Positions 43,443 through 52,423 of a stretch of DNA of 60,172 nt are shown here, in pieces. Numbering within the stretch: the stretch's first letter is position 1; every line of letters begins with the position of its first letter. The DNA is from JADJQU01 sp035490315 (GTDB lineage: Bacteria > Planctomycetota > UBA1135 > GCA-002686595): NCBI GenBank assembly GCA_035490315.1, contig DATHET010000142.1, positions 1 through 60,172 on the forward strand, in the 5' to 3' direction. Under the pieces are notes generated by a model. That model did not search any database, had not been told where the DNA came from, and was given only the letters and a program-made list of their open reading frames with translations. The position numbers were made by a program, and so were the translations under genes.

Positions 43443-43639
43443 TCGAGCGGCATTCTACAAGGTCGGCGCACTGACCTTGGGAAGCTTCTGCGCTCGTCGT
43501 CCAGGGCGCAGTCTGGATTCTTGTCACGGAACTCGCGGCGCTGGTGGAAACCAAGTCGCGCAAGCACCGGCAAATCGAGCATGCAGCGCTCGGCTGTTCC
43601 TGGCAGACCGCGCGTCCATCCTGAGGCGGCAGCAGCTCG

Positions 43640-45022
43640 CTACTTCCGCACGCCGTCCGCTTTCCTGCCGCCCTGGTGGAGCACCAGCGACTTCCCGTCC
43701 GCGGCGAAGACCAGCCGGACCTCGTTGTCGAACTCGGCGCGGAATTCGAGACCGCCTTGCCACAGGAGGCGGAAGGCTTCCTGTCCGCTGCCTTGGAGCA
43801 TGAGCTTGCCCTCGCGTTCGAAGATTCTTGCCTCCATGCGAATTCCCGCGAACACGTAGTCGCCGCTCAAGCGCGTGATCAGTTCCGCCGGGATCGGCTC
43901 GTCCTTCACGTTCGGCCGCTCGACTCTCAGAGCCGCGTAGGCGATCGCGTCCGCGAGCTCGGCCGAGGCGAGGGCTTCACCGTTGCTGATCACCGCGACG
44001 TGCAGGTCATCACCGGGCAGCCAGAACAGCATCGAGTTGAAGCCGAAGATGCCGCCGCCGTGCCACACGCGCGGCTTGCCTTCCCAGTCCTCCATCCTGA
44101 GCCCGAAACCGTAGCCCGTGTCGTGGCCGTTCGGCAGCACGGTCGGCTTGGACATCTTGGCGAAGGACTCCTGCTTCACGACCTTGCCGGAGCTCAGCGC
44201 GATCTGCCAGCGCACGAGATCGCCGGCGCTCGAGAGGATTCCGCCCGCTCCGCCCGGCTGCGACATGCCGAACATCTCATCGTTCACGAGCTGCTCGCCT
44301 TCCATCGCGTAGCCCTGCGCGCGGTTGCGGATCAGCTCGTGGTTGGAATCGTAGCGTGTGCGCGTGAGTCCCAGCGGCGTGCAGATTTCCGCTTGCAGCT
44401 GTTCGGCGTAGCTCTTTCCCGCGACCTTCTCGATCACCATGCCGAGCAGGTAATAACCGGTGTTGCAATACCTCCAGTCGCTACCCGGCTCGAAATCGAA
44501 AGGAGCGTCCTTGACCAGGGCCAAAAGTTCCTCGTGCGTCAACTCCAGCGGCCACATCTTCTGCCAGGTCGTGGTGACCTCCGTGTAGCTCTTGATGCCC
44601 GAAGTGTGCTGGAGCAGCTGCTCGATCGTCACTTTGCGGCCCTGCAGCGGGAACTCCGGGACGTACTTCGATAGATCGTCGCTGAGCGACAGCTTCTTCT
44701 GCTCGACCAGGCGCATCACGAGCGCCGCCGTGAATTGCTTGGTCACCGAACCGATGCGGAACATCGTCTGATCGTTCGCCGGCACATCGAGCTCCGCGTC
44801 GGCCTTGCCGTAGCCCTTGGCGAGCAGGATCTTTCCGTGCTGCGCGACCGCGATCGACAAGCCGACGCCTCCGGGTTTGGCGAGTTGCTCGGCGGCGAGC
44901 GCTTCAATCTTCTGCGCGAGCGCATCCTGCGGCGCTTGCGCGCGCGGCTCGGCCCAGGTGCAGAGAATCAGCGGAAACTGCAGGAACAGGGACAGGAGCA
45001 CGGCGAACGATCGGTTCATCAT
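43640..45022 (-). CDS. Exported serine hydrolase, beta-lactamase/class C family
   Basis: 460 residues from ATG 45022 (MMNRSFAVLLSLFLQFPLIL), a signal peptide; an in-frame extension to 45298 has no coding character. Catalytic motifs: SVTK in RIGSVTKQFTAAL, YxN as YCN in WRYCNTGYYLL, and HGG in WHGGGIFGFNS. A C-terminal beta-rich domain (about 370-460) resembles the DUF3471-like tail of such hydrolases. Its substrate could be an ester, amide or D-Ala peptide. A second, distant relative is at 21195; the two are not adjacent paralogues. Confidence 0.9.
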   Translation of the reverse strand: MMNRSFAVLLSLFLQFPLILCTWAEPRAQAPQDALAQKIEALAAEQLAKPGGVGLSIAVAQHGKILLAKGYGKADAELDVPANDQTMFRIGSVTKQFTAALVMRLVEQKKLSLSDDLSKYVPEFPLQGRKVTIEQLLQHTSGIKSYTEVTTTWQKMWPLELTHEELLALVKDAPFDFEPGSDWRYCNTGYYLLGMVIEKVAGKSYAEQLQAEICTPLGLTRTRYDSNHELIRNRAQGYAMEGEQLVNDEMFGMSQPGGAGGILSSAGDLVRWQIALSSGKVVKQESFAKMSKPTVLPNGHDTGYGFGLRMEDWEGKPRVWHGGGIFGFNSMLFWLPGDDLHVAVISNGEALASAELADAIAYAALRVERPNVKDEPIPAELITRLSGDYVFAGIRMEARIFEREGKLMLQGSGQEAFRLLWQGGLEFRAEFDNEVRLVFAADGKSLVLHQGGRKADGVRK

Positions 45023-45365
45023 GGGGCGCGTGGGAGCGGGAGCGGAAGGCGCCGGCTGCGCTGCTGGCAAGGATCCATTTCCATGAGCGAATCGAAATGC
45101 GCTGAGCGCGAACGCTCGGCGCGCGGTGTTCAATTGCCTCGAAAGTGTGACGTCGATTCTCTCGCTCACGATGTCGTTGACTGAGCTGAGGGGCGGATCA
45201 GACGCGTCGAAGTTGGCTGGCAGGCCGAAGGTAGCCCTCGCGGCGAGCCGTTGACTCGTGACCTCTGCGTTAGGAACAGCGAGGCCTGCTTGCTTCACGT
45301 CGTCGTCTGCATCGTCCCGCGAGTCTTCGCGTCGGCTTGCAACGGATGTCCGCTCTCGCGAGCGC
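45023..45365. other. 343-base gap, no recognised feature
   Basis: Several short frames occur on both strands but none shows coding character or a known domain. No palindrome or tRNA was found. It separates the serine hydrolase start from the 3' end of the Asp-box protein gene on the same strand. Confidence 0.5.
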
Positions 45366-46307
45366 TCAAACGACGAGAACGCTGCTCACGGCCGATAGAT
45401 CGCTGGCGCGATGCGACCACGTGCGTCCGGCGTTCACCGACGTGTACAGGTTGCCTCCTCTGTCCCCCACGGCCACTGAGGACTCACGTGCGGCGATGCA
45501 ACCCGTATCGGCGATTCCGTCGATCCACCTGGGGAAGGCGCCACCGATGGGTGCCAGCGGGCATTTTTCGTCGATGGGTCGTCGATAAACGGCTCCCTGG
45601 CTTGCGAAGTGATCTGCAGACGCGGCCACCAAAACGTCGTTGCCCGAAAACGCTACAGCGGAGCAATACAACTCGTGCAAGCCCTCCTGCTCGATGGTCC
45701 ATGTCGCTCCGCCATCCCGGCTGACACAAAGCCCGACCGCGGCTGCCGCCATGACAATACCGGGATGGATCGGGTGCGCGCAGACTTCGTGGACATCACT
45801 GTCAATGTCGAGGGTGGGTTGCCAAGTGACACCGCCGTCGGTCGAGCGCGGGATACCTCCGACGTGGACGTTGGCGAGGAGCACGGCTCCATCGGCTGTC
45901 GCCGTAATCGAGCGGATTCCGAGCGGTGGCCCGACGATCCGCCCGTTGATCAACGCCGAGCCTGCGTACCAGGTGTCTCGTCCTGGCAACGCGTCGAAGC
46001 CAGGGAGCTTATCGATCTGGCCATTTGAACCGACACGCAGCAGATGAGCGTCGTCCGTGCCAACGTAGATCACGTCGCCGACGGCCACGGAACACGCCAG
46101 AGCAAGCTCGCTGGTCGCGATAATGCTCCATTTGCCTCGAGGCGTTCGGCGGCAGAGCGAGTGCCCGTCGACGATAGCGAGAGCACCTCCCTGCCCATCC
46201 GGAGCAAGCGCTCTCACCACCTGACCGGCGAGCTCGTGGTGACGCGCTTCACCAGAGAAGACGAACACTCCATCGCGCCACGTGGCGGCGAGCACGGTCG
46301 ATTCCAT
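45366..46307 (-). CDS. BNR/Asp-box (YCF48/sialidase-like propeller) protein
   Basis: 313 residues from ATG 46307 (MESTVLAATWRDGVFVFSGE). Asp-box motifs S-x-DGG-x-TW appear as RSTDGGVTWQP and VSRDGGATWTI, and SVNAGRTWSH is a third, degenerate box. They mark blades of a VPS10/sialidase-like propeller. No signal peptide is visible, unlike the other propeller proteins here, so a cytoplasmic location is possible. It borders the decayed region upstream. Specific role unknown. Confidence 0.8.
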   Translation of the reverse strand: MESTVLAATWRDGVFVFSGEARHHELAGQVVRALAPDGQGGALAIVDGHSLCRRTPRGKWSIIATSELALACSVAVGDVIYVGTDDAHLLRVGSNGQIDKLPGFDALPGRDTWYAGSALINGRIVGPPLGIRSITATADGAVLLANVHVGGIPRSTDGGVTWQPTLDIDSDVHEVCAHPIHPGIVMAAAAVGLCVSRDGGATWTIEQEGLHELYCSAVAFSGNDVLVAASADHFASQGAVYRRPIDEKCPLAPIGGAFPRWIDGIADTGCIAARESSVAVGDRGGNLYTSVNAGRTWSHRASDLSAVSSVLVV

Positions 46308-46507
46308 AGCTTCAGCATACGGTGTCGCGGCCACTGCGAGCTGTTCGGCGGTGAGCTCGATGAAGTCTCGAGAACCGACGCGCTGTCAGCGGTCTGCCGC
46401 AGAAACTGGTTCGGCGAGAGCCCTTGCTCAGCTGAAACAACGCGCGAGCTTTGCTTGCTGCTGAAGGAGCGCTGCTCCATCACGAGTCGCCACTCGCCAG
46501 CCTGTTC

Positions 46508-46630
46508 CAGACGGTCGAGCGTCGATCCGTGCGGGGCAACATCGACGTAGTCATCGGCGGCTAGCCGTTCCACGGTCGCGGCATCGCTCTCCAGCCACGC
46601 CTGGAACCAGCGCTCGCTCAGTCCGTGCAA
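46508..46630 (-). pseudogene. N-terminal remnant of a SnoaL/DUF4440-like protein
   Basis: From 46630 the frame encodes LSERWFQAWLESDAATVERL and ADDYVDVAPHG, a normal DUF4440-type start (helix then strand). After about 40 residues coding character ends, while the open frame runs on to 46214 with low-complexity Ser/Arg-rich residues. It is probably a truncated gene in a decayed stretch. Confidence 0.45.
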
Positions 46631-46654
46631 CTCGGACGATATGGGAGGGTCCCC

Positions 46655-46864
46655 TCAGCCGGCCTCGACGAGCGCCGCGAGTTTGTCGAGTGCCAGCCGC
46701 CAACCGTTCTCGTTGTCGGTTGGCGACAAGCCGCGCGGGAGCCCCTCGTGCACAGCGAGAAGGTCGGTTCCGCCGTCCACATCGACGAGCTCGAGCGTGA
46801 TCGTCATCTCGCCGCGCATCGCAGGGTCGGTCGACTCGAATTCGTCGACCTCGACGATCCGCAG
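46655..46864 (-). pseudogene. C-terminal fragment of an SRPBCC (AHSA1/polyketide cyclase-like) protein
   Basis: About 69 residues: LRIVEVDEFESTDPAMRGEM, then TITLELVDVDGGTDLL and LSPTDNENGWRLALDKLAAL. This is the last half of an SRPBCC fold; the first half is missing. The homology stops near 46864, exactly where an opposite-strand fragment of the same superfamily begins. Upstream frame (to 47158) is of other origin. Confidence 0.65.
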
Positions 46865-46977
46865 TCGTCGTAAAGGAGACTTTCGACGCGGAGACCGAGA
46901 ACCCACCGGAGTTCCAACGATCGGGCTGGCAAGCGATCCTGGACAACTTCGCCCGGTACGTGGAAGCGAAGCGCTGA
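46864..46977 (+). pseudogene. C-terminal fragment of a second SRPBCC protein, opposite strand
   Basis: The plus frame gives VVKETFDAETENPPEFQRSG then WQAILDNFARYVEAKR and a stop at 46975-46977, the normal end of AHSA1-like proteins. No start or N-terminal part lies upstream; it abuts the minus-strand SRPBCC fragment. A perfect palindrome GCACCGATCGGTGC (46978-46991) follows the stop. Confidence 0.65.
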
Positions 46978-47328
46978 GCACCGATCGGTGCGGCTTGCTT
47001 CCACGAGCACCGCGCCGGCGGGCGCGGGGCAACCGCTTCTCGTCCACGAGGACGAGGCTGGCCAGGCTCTCACGTTGCACCAGCAGCAACTCATCGATCC
47101 AGCGCGAGAGTTCGGCGTCGGGGACTCCGCGCGAATCGTGCACCTCGGCGAGTCGCATGAGCCTGCGGCCGAACGCGGCTGTCGCGTGCTTGTCGCAGTA
47201 GCCGGGGGCGCGCCTGTCCGCCAGCTCTCTTGTTCTGTACCTGGCTAGGTCGCAACTCGCGAGCTGCTGACCTCGGAAGTTGTGACCAACTAACGCTTTA
47301 TGTCAATGGACCGAACTCCTGGTGAGCA
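46978..47328. other. Decayed stretch with one unrecognised minus-strand frame
   Basis: A minus-strand frame from about 47250 reads PGYCDKHATAAFGRRLMRLA, RWIDELLLVQRES and SLVLVDEKRLP, which has some helical coding look but no family I know and no clear start. It merges downstream into the SRPBCC fragment frame. Nothing else was recognised up to the ArsR operator. Confidence 0.4.
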
Positions 47329-47348
47329 TTGACAACAAATCTTGTCAA
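47329..47348. promoter_or_regulatory. Palindromic operator before the ArsR-type regulator gene
   Basis: TTGACAA-CAAATC-TTGTCAA is a perfect seven-base dyad with a six-base spacer. It lies 15 bases before the chosen GTG start and is AT-rich against the background, as expected for an autoregulatory site. Confidence 0.65.
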
Positions 47349-47363
47349 GGCTACTTTCTTTCT

Positions 47364-47966
47364 GTGCTCGACATCCAAGTCATCGATGACCCGGCGGCCG
47401 CGACCGTGGCCCTGGAGCCGACGCGAAGCCGGCTCCTCTCCGAGCTTGCGGCGCCCGCGTCGGCCGCGACCTTGGCCACGCGCGTCGGCCTGGCTCGGCA
47501 GAAGGTCAACTACCACCTGCGCGCGCTCGAGGAGCATGGGCTGGTGGAGCTCGCCGAGGAGCGCAAGTGGGGCGGGCTGACGGAACGGCTGCTCGTCGCG
47601 TCTGCCTCGTCCTACGTCGTTTCGCCGAGCGCGCTGGGATCGGCGGCCGGCGATCCCGACCGCGAGCTCGATCGGCTCTCCGCGAGCTATCTCATCGCTC
47701 TCGGCGCCCGTGTCATCCGCGAAGTGGGCGACCTCGTCCGCCGTGCTAGAGCGAGCGGCAAGCGCCTCGCGACCCTGGGGATCGCAACCGAGGTCCGCTT
47801 CCGCTCGGCGGCGGATCGTGCGGCGTTCAGTGTCGAGCTCACCGAAGCCGTCGCGACGCTCGTCTCGAAGTATCACGACCAACATTCCCCCGGCGGCCGC
47901 GCGCATCGCCTGATGGTCGTTGCCCATCCCCTCCCGCAGAGATCCGAACCCCAGAAACAGTCATGA
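47364..47966 (+). CDS. ArsR-type winged-helix transcriptional regulator
   Basis: 200 residues from GTG 47364 (VLDIQVIDDPAAATVALEPT), preferred over GTG 47322 because the operator dyad lies between the two. The HTH shows RSRLLSELAAPASAATLATR, VGLARQKVNYHLRALEEHGLV (recognition helix; key part QKVNYHLRALEEHGL) and a wing. The C-terminal half is helical without a metal-binding Cys pair, so it is not a classic arsenic sensor. Its stop overlaps the SRPBCC gene by ATGA. ArsR/SRPBCC pairs of this type are widespread; the inducer is unknown. Confidence 0.88.
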   Translation: MLDIQVIDDPAAATVALEPTRSRLLSELAAPASAATLATRVGLARQKVNYHLRALEEHGLVELAEERKWGGLTERLLVASASSYVVSPSALGSAAGDPDRELDRLSASYLIALGARVIREVGDLVRRARASGKRLATLGIATEVRFRSAADRAAFSVELTEAVATLVSKYHDQHSPGGRAHRLMVVAHPLPQRSEPQKQS

Positions 47967-48775
47967 GCGTGAAGAAAGATGCCAGTGGTCGCCGTTCCAT
48001 CCAGCTCGAGGTCGAAGTCCCGGGCACGCCCGAAGAAGTCTGGGCGGCCATCGCGACCGGGCCGGGCATCTCATCCTGGTTCGTGCCGGCCGAGTTCGAG
48101 GAACGCGATGGGAAGCCCGTCGCGGTGAGTGTGACTTTCGGCCCGGGGATGGTGTCGCGCTCCGTGGTCACGGCGTGGCAGCCGCTGAAGACGTTCACCA
48201 GGGAGGGAGACGGCTGGGTCCCGGGCTCGCCGCCGATCGCTACCGAGTTCAGCATCGAGGCGAAGGCCGGCGGCACCTGCATCGTGCGCGTGGTGCAGAG
48301 CCTCTTCTCCAGCACGGACGACTGGGACGGCCAATTGACCGGCGCCGAAGAAGGCTGGCCCGGTATCTTCAGCATCCTGCGGCTCTATCTGACGCACTTC
48401 CGCGGGCAGCGCTCGGCGTTCATGCAGTTCATGGCTCCCGTCGCGGGAACGCCAGCGGACGCGTGGGCGGCACTGACGGCGGCGCTGGGATTCAAGGGAG
48501 CGAGTGTCGGGCAGCGTTGGGCCGTGCCGACAGGAGTTCCGGCGCTCGGCGGCGTGCTGGAACGCATCACCCACGGGCCGTACGGCGCTCTGCTTCGACT
48601 CGACGAGCCGGGGCCCGGCATCGCCGCGCTCTACACCATCGAGCTCGGCGATACGGTGATGGCTTCGCTCGCCTTCTACATGTACGGCGATGATGCGGCC
48701 AGGACCGTCGACCGCGAGAGACCTCGGTGGCAGGCGTGGCTCCAGGAAAGCTTCCCGCTGCCGACCGGCGCTTAG
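47963..48775 (+). CDS. SRPBCC (AHSA1-like) domain protein
   Basis: 270 residues coupled to the ArsR gene by a four-base overlap. The N-terminal SRPBCC fold has LEVEVPGTPEEVWAAIATGP, GISSWFVPAEFE and LTGAEEGWPGIFSILRLYLT. A second part from about 155 (QFMAPVAGTPADAWAALTAA) looks like a further START-like unit, so the protein may contain two ligand cavities. Expected function is small hydrophobic ligand binding controlled by the upstream regulator. Confidence 0.9.
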   Translation: MSVKKDASGRRSIQLEVEVPGTPEEVWAAIATGPGISSWFVPAEFEERDGKPVAVSVTFGPGMVSRSVVTAWQPLKTFTREGDGWVPGSPPIATEFSIEAKAGGTCIVRVVQSLFSSTDDWDGQLTGAEEGWPGIFSILRLYLTHFRGQRSAFMQFMAPVAGTPADAWAALTAALGFKGASVGQRWAVPTGVPALGGVLERITHGPYGALLRLDEPGPGIAALYTIELGDTVMASLAFYMYGDDAARTVDRERPRWQAWLQESFPLPTGA

Positions 48776-48903
48776 GTCCCATGAACAATCTCAAGAACAT
48801 CGAGCACAACTCGCTGGACGGTGTGATCCAGCACTCCACCGCTGCCCCGTTCAGTCGCTCTCCGATCGGACAACTCGGTGCCTCTGGCCGGAAGCCCGGC
48901 CGG

Positions 48904-49764
48904 ATGTCGTTCGTGCGACACAAGCTCTTCAAGCATTTCGCGTACGTCGCGCTCCTGCTCTTGTCTCTCCTCGCCGCCCTGGCCTCGGCGCAGACCCGAA
49001 CTCAGGACGTGATCTATCTGAAGTCGGGCGGCACGGCGTTCACGATGGACGTCTACAGGCCTGCAAAACCCAACAAGGCGGCAGTAGTCTTCATCATCAG
49101 TGGAGGTTGGATCTCGGACCACTCCATGATCAAGAGCTTCGGCGCCGGCATCGAGAAGGCCTTCGCCGATGAGGGCTTCACTGTTTTTTCGGTGGTCCAT
49201 GGCGCCCAGCCCCGGTTCAAGGTCGCCGAAATCGTGGAACAGGTGCGAACCGCGGTCGGCTTCGTGCACGCGCACGCCGCCGACTACGGGATCGATTCCA
49301 ACCGAATCGGGGTATCGGGAATCAGCTCGGGCGGGCATCTCGCACTCATGCTTGCCGGCTCAGCCGATTGTCCCGTGAACGCGGTGGCCGCGATCGCTCC
49401 CCCTACCGATCTCGCCAACTGGGGCAAGCCGGGTTTCATCCTTACCGAGGAACCTCAAATGGCCATGTTCATCCCCGCGCTGGGCTTCGACCCCAAGGGC
49501 CCCAAGAGCGAACTGGAAGCTCAGGCCAAGAAACTTTCGCCGATCAGTTTCGTGACAGCCAAATTCCCTGCGACGCTGATCGTCCACGGCGACGAAGACA
49601 AGATCGTCCCGCTTCAGCAAGCCAAAGCCATGGATCAAGCCCTGGCCAAGGCGGGAGTCCCGCACAAGCTCGAAGTCATTTCCGGCGGCGGCCACGATGA
49701 AAAGACGTTCGAGGCCGGAGTGGTGAAATCGCTGCAGTGGTTCAAGGACAAACTTCTGAAGTAG
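48904..49764 (+). CDS. Exported alpha/beta hydrolase (carboxylesterase-like)
   Basis: 286 residues from ATG 48904 (MSFVRHKLFKHFAYVALLLL), a signal peptide ending near ASAQ; an ATG at 48781 in the same frame gives a leader that does not look like a signal. Esterase-type features: YRPAKPNKAAVVFIISGGW (oxyanion side GGW), the nucleophile elbow GISSGGH, Asp in IVHGDEDKIVP and His in SGGGHDEKTF. Relatives hydrolyse short acyl or feruloyl esters. It is 128 bases downstream of the SRPBCC gene and may be separately expressed. Confidence 0.88.
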   Translation: MSFVRHKLFKHFAYVALLLLSLLAALASAQTRTQDVIYLKSGGTAFTMDVYRPAKPNKAAVVFIISGGWISDHSMIKSFGAGIEKAFADEGFTVFSVVHGAQPRFKVAEIVEQVRTAVGFVHAHAADYGIDSNRIGVSGISSGGHLALMLAGSADCPVNAVAAIAPPTDLANWGKPGFILTEEPQMAMFIPALGFDPKGPKSELEAQAKKLSPISFVTAKFPATLIVHGDEDKIVPLQQAKAMDQALAKAGVPHKLEVISGGGHDEKTFEAGVVKSLQWFKDKLLK

Positions 49765-49842
49765 GCTCCTGGAGACCGCGTGGACCCGTTCACGCTCGAG
49801 ATTTAAGCTGCGAAACATGTTCTACGAACAAGAGGACTGCGA

Positions 49843-50355
49843 GTGACGAACGACGAGAAGCAGATTGCGAGCTACTTCGCGAAGTACGACCCGGCGACGG
49901 CGAAGCTCGGAAAGGCGTTGCGCGCGAAGCTGCGTGCTCGTCTGCCCGGTCTGAACGAGGTCGTCTACGTGTACGAGAGCCAGGAGTCGCTCGTGATCTC
50001 GTATTCACCGACCGTGAACGGCTACGAAGCGATCTGCTCGCTCGCGCTGTACCCGAGCATCGTGAAACTGTTTTTCGCGGTGAGCCCTTTGTTGTCGAAG
50101 TCGGATCCGAACAAGCTGCTGCAGGGCAGCGGCGCGAAAGTGCGTTACGTCCTGCTGGACGCTGCTGCGGACCTCGACCGCCCGGAGATCGAAGCGCTGA
50201 TGGCGGCCGCGGTGAAGCACGCGAAGCTCAGTCTCGATGCAGGCGCGACGGGCTCGGTGATCATCAAGGCGGAGGAACAGAAGCAGCGCGCGAGCCGCGC
50301 GAAGAAAACAGCGCGACCGGGCTCTGCACGTCGGACCGGGAAGGCCCGGCCCTGA
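49843..50355 (+). CDS. DUF1801 family protein
   Basis: 170 residues from GTG 49843, with AGAGGA nine bases upstream. The N-terminal fold matches DUF1801: YDPATAKLGKALRAKLRARL, EVVYVYESQESLVISYSP and ALYPSIVKLFFAVSPLLSK, about 125 residues. A Lys/Arg/Ala-rich tail (about 140-170) is likely unstructured and nucleic-acid-prone. Function unknown. The second DUF1801-type gene in the window (13207) is the longer YdeI type. Confidence 0.8.
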   Translation: MTNDEKQIASYFAKYDPATAKLGKALRAKLRARLPGLNEVVYVYESQESLVISYSPTVNGYEAICSLALYPSIVKLFFAVSPLLSKSDPNKLLQGSGAKVRYVLLDAAADLDRPEIEALMAAAVKHAKLSLDAGATGSVIIKAEEQKQRASRAKKTARPGSARRTGKARP

Positions 50356-50776
50356 CTGCCGCGCTGCTCCTTCGCCGGGTGTAGCACGTGGCCAAGCAGG
50401 GCCTGTAAGGGCGCGCGACGGCAGCGAAGAGCTAGCGTCGGTTCCGTAGACAAAGCTCGCCCCACACCACCTTGGCGCACTCCACGCCGCATGAGGCCGA
50501 GGAGTTCACCCGGCGGGAAGCCGCTCTACACGCGAAAGTCGTGAACGGAGCCCAAGGTCACGTCGTCGTGGGTTCGGCGCGGAAGGCTATCGGAAGGCGT
50601 TGCTGCTGTTTGGGGAGCTCACCCTGGAAGGGAACAAGCTGTCTTGCACTTCAGGCAACGCGATCTCCTTCCTGTACCGCCTCCGCCGAGAGCGCGGAAT
50701 CGGCGGTACCTTGGGTGGCACGCCGGCGCCGCGATTCGCGCCGAGTGTCCATGCCCTGCCAACCCCGGAAGTTCCG
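50356..50776. other. 421-base gap, no recognised feature
   Basis: A plus-strand frame at 50472-50780 is open but overlaps the real start of the metalloprotease gene and lacks domain character. I see no tRNA, hairpin with a T-run, or conserved element. Confidence 0.5.
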
Positions 50777-52069
50777 ATGAAGCACGTCCGAGCAACGATC
50801 CCCCACGCCTTCCTCGCGCTGGCCCTCGCTTGCCTTGCCATGCCCGCGCTCCCCCAGCAGTACGCCTCTTCCGTCGTCGGAACCGATTTCGACTTCATCG
50901 TGGACGAGGATCCGAGCACGTTCCTGTGCCTCGAGTTCCACGGCCAGCGCCTGCGCGAGATGCCGGACAAGACGGCTGACGGCGCGCTGATCCACCCCGC
51001 GCTTGTGTTTCTCGCGTATTACGAGGACGGGACGAAGGTCGACATCGCGCTCGACGCCGACTTCGCGACCGAGAGCGCCGCCCGGGAGGAAGCGCTGCGC
51101 TACGCGACGCGCCTGGGCAAGCTCCCGACTTCGTTGCGCAGCGGCGTCGAGCGGATCGTCGTCCACGCGGGCCCTACCGAGGCGACCGCCTTCAGCGACC
51201 GCGGCCTGATCGTCCTGTATTCGGCCAACGCGACGAAGCGCATCGCGACGCACGATCTCGAGGAAACGTTGTTCCATGAGTCCGTGCACGCCGCCTGGGA
51301 CGGCCCGCACCGGGAGTCGTCGGAGTGGCTGGCCGCGCAGGCAGCCGACGGCGCGTTCCTCACCGCCTACGCCGCGAAGAATCCCGGCGGCGAAGACCTG
51401 GCGGAGTCCGCGCTGTTCGCGTACACGCTTCTGCATCACCCGGAACGCATCCCCGCGGATCACGCAGCGCGCATCCGTGCGGTGATTCCCGCGCGGATCG
51501 CGTTCGTAGAGAAGCTCGTGCCCCCGGGTAAGCCGATCTTCCATTCGGTCGGCCCGCGCTACGCGTGCGATGGATCGGGGACGACGTTCACGATCGAGGG
51601 TGGTGAGGACACCGCCGCCGCCGAACCGGCTTTCGTCTGCTCCATCGACATCACGACCTTCGGCGGCCTCGAGGATGTGCTCTCCAACGCGCTCGTGCAC
51701 GGGTTGGGTCAGGAAGAACCCAGAGTTCGCACGTTCCTGGATGGTGCACGCGCGCGGGGCCTGACGGCCGAGGAGTTGCGCGACGAGACGGCGCGCGAAT
51801 TCGGCTTCGACCGAGCGCGCGTCGACGCGCAGATCAGCGCGTTCTTGCACTGCAATTGCGATCACGGCGGCCGCGGCGTGCCGGCGGAGGCGGTGGAAGA
51901 ACCGGCCATGGCGAACATGAGTGCGAGCGCGCCACTCCGCCCCGTCGACGTCGACCTGTCGGAGCTGCGCTGGCTGCTCACCGTGATCGCCGCGCTCGTA
52001 GCGCTCCTGTTGGTGGTCAGCACGGCGACGATGGTCGTGGTCGTCAAGCGATCCAGAGCCCTGGTCTAG
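50777..52069 (+). CDS. Membrane-anchored HExxH metalloprotease candidate
   Basis: 430 residues from ATG 50777 (MKHVRATIPHAFLALALACL), a signal peptide; the frame is open earlier but without coding look. The zinc motif HESVH (167-171) sits in ETLFHESVHAAWDGPHRESS, and EDLAES about 35 residues later could supply the third ligand. Four Cys cluster near CNCDHGG and CSIDITTF in the C-terminal half. A single TM helix (about 403-425) ends in a short basic tail, so the domain should face the periplasm. Not assigned to a peptidase family by me; substrate unknown. Confidence 0.75.
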   Translation: MKHVRATIPHAFLALALACLAMPALPQQYASSVVGTDFDFIVDEDPSTFLCLEFHGQRLREMPDKTADGALIHPALVFLAYYEDGTKVDIALDADFATESAAREEALRYATRLGKLPTSLRSGVERIVVHAGPTEATAFSDRGLIVLYSANATKRIATHDLEETLFHESVHAAWDGPHRESSEWLAAQAADGAFLTAYAAKNPGGEDLAESALFAYTLLHHPERIPADHAARIRAVIPARIAFVEKLVPPGKPIFHSVGPRYACDGSGTTFTIEGGEDTAAAEPAFVCSIDITTFGGLEDVLSNALVHGLGQEEPRVRTFLDGARARGLTAEELRDETAREFGFDRARVDAQISAFLHCNCDHGGRGVPAEAVEEPAMANMSASAPLRPVDVDLSELRWLLTVIAALVALLLVVSTATMVVVVKRSRALV

Positions 52070-52319
52070 ACGAAGGACGAAGCCGCGCCTTGCCCCTTTC
52101 GACTCCGCTCGCATCGCGCAAGTCGAAACCAACGTGCCGCTTCGGCGGCCACTGGAAATGCCCCTCAAGAGCGGTTCGGGCCAAGTCGACCGCGACCAGC
52201 GCAGCATATGGAAAGGGCCGCAAGGTATGGTCTCGGTCGAGTCCTCGCGGGTCGTGAACGGATCCGGGCGGCCGGCAATGGGCGGCGCAGCGATGTGCCG
52301 CTACCCTACGAGGCTGTGC

Positions 52320-52396
52320 GCGCCCGTAGCTCAGCTGGATAGAGCAATCGGTTCCTAACCGATAGGTCGCAGGTTCAAATCCCGCCGGGCGCACCA
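52320..52396 (+). tRNA. tRNA-Arg, anticodon CCT
   Basis: 77 nt with encoded CCA. Acceptor stem GCGCCCG/CGGGCGC; anticodon stem ATCGG/CCGAT with loop TTCCTAA, anticodon CCT at 52354-52356 (reads AGG); T-arm GCAGG TTCAAAT CCCGC with one A-C mismatch. Cloverleaf otherwise complete. Confidence 0.97.
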
Positions 52397-52399
52397 TTC

Positions 52400-52423
52400 A
52401 GCGCGAGGTCATCGTCCCGCGCT
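52400..52423 (+). terminator. Short hairpin after the tRNA
   Basis: AGCGCG (52400-52405) pairs with CGCGCT (52418-52423) across a 12-base loop, four bases past the CCA end. There is no T-run, so a terminator role is only plausible. From here to 52742 no gene or further signal is recognised. Confidence 0.4.

Noticed and set aside
49765..50384. Alternative plus-strand frame at 49737-50384
   Set aside because: Overlaps the DUF1801 gene in another frame with Arg/Gly-rich shadow composition.
52044..52397. Minus-strand ORF with GFEPATYRLGTDCS, looking like a conserved protein
   Set aside because: It is the antisense of the tRNA-Arg gene, a well-known spurious translation; the tRNA explains the conservation.
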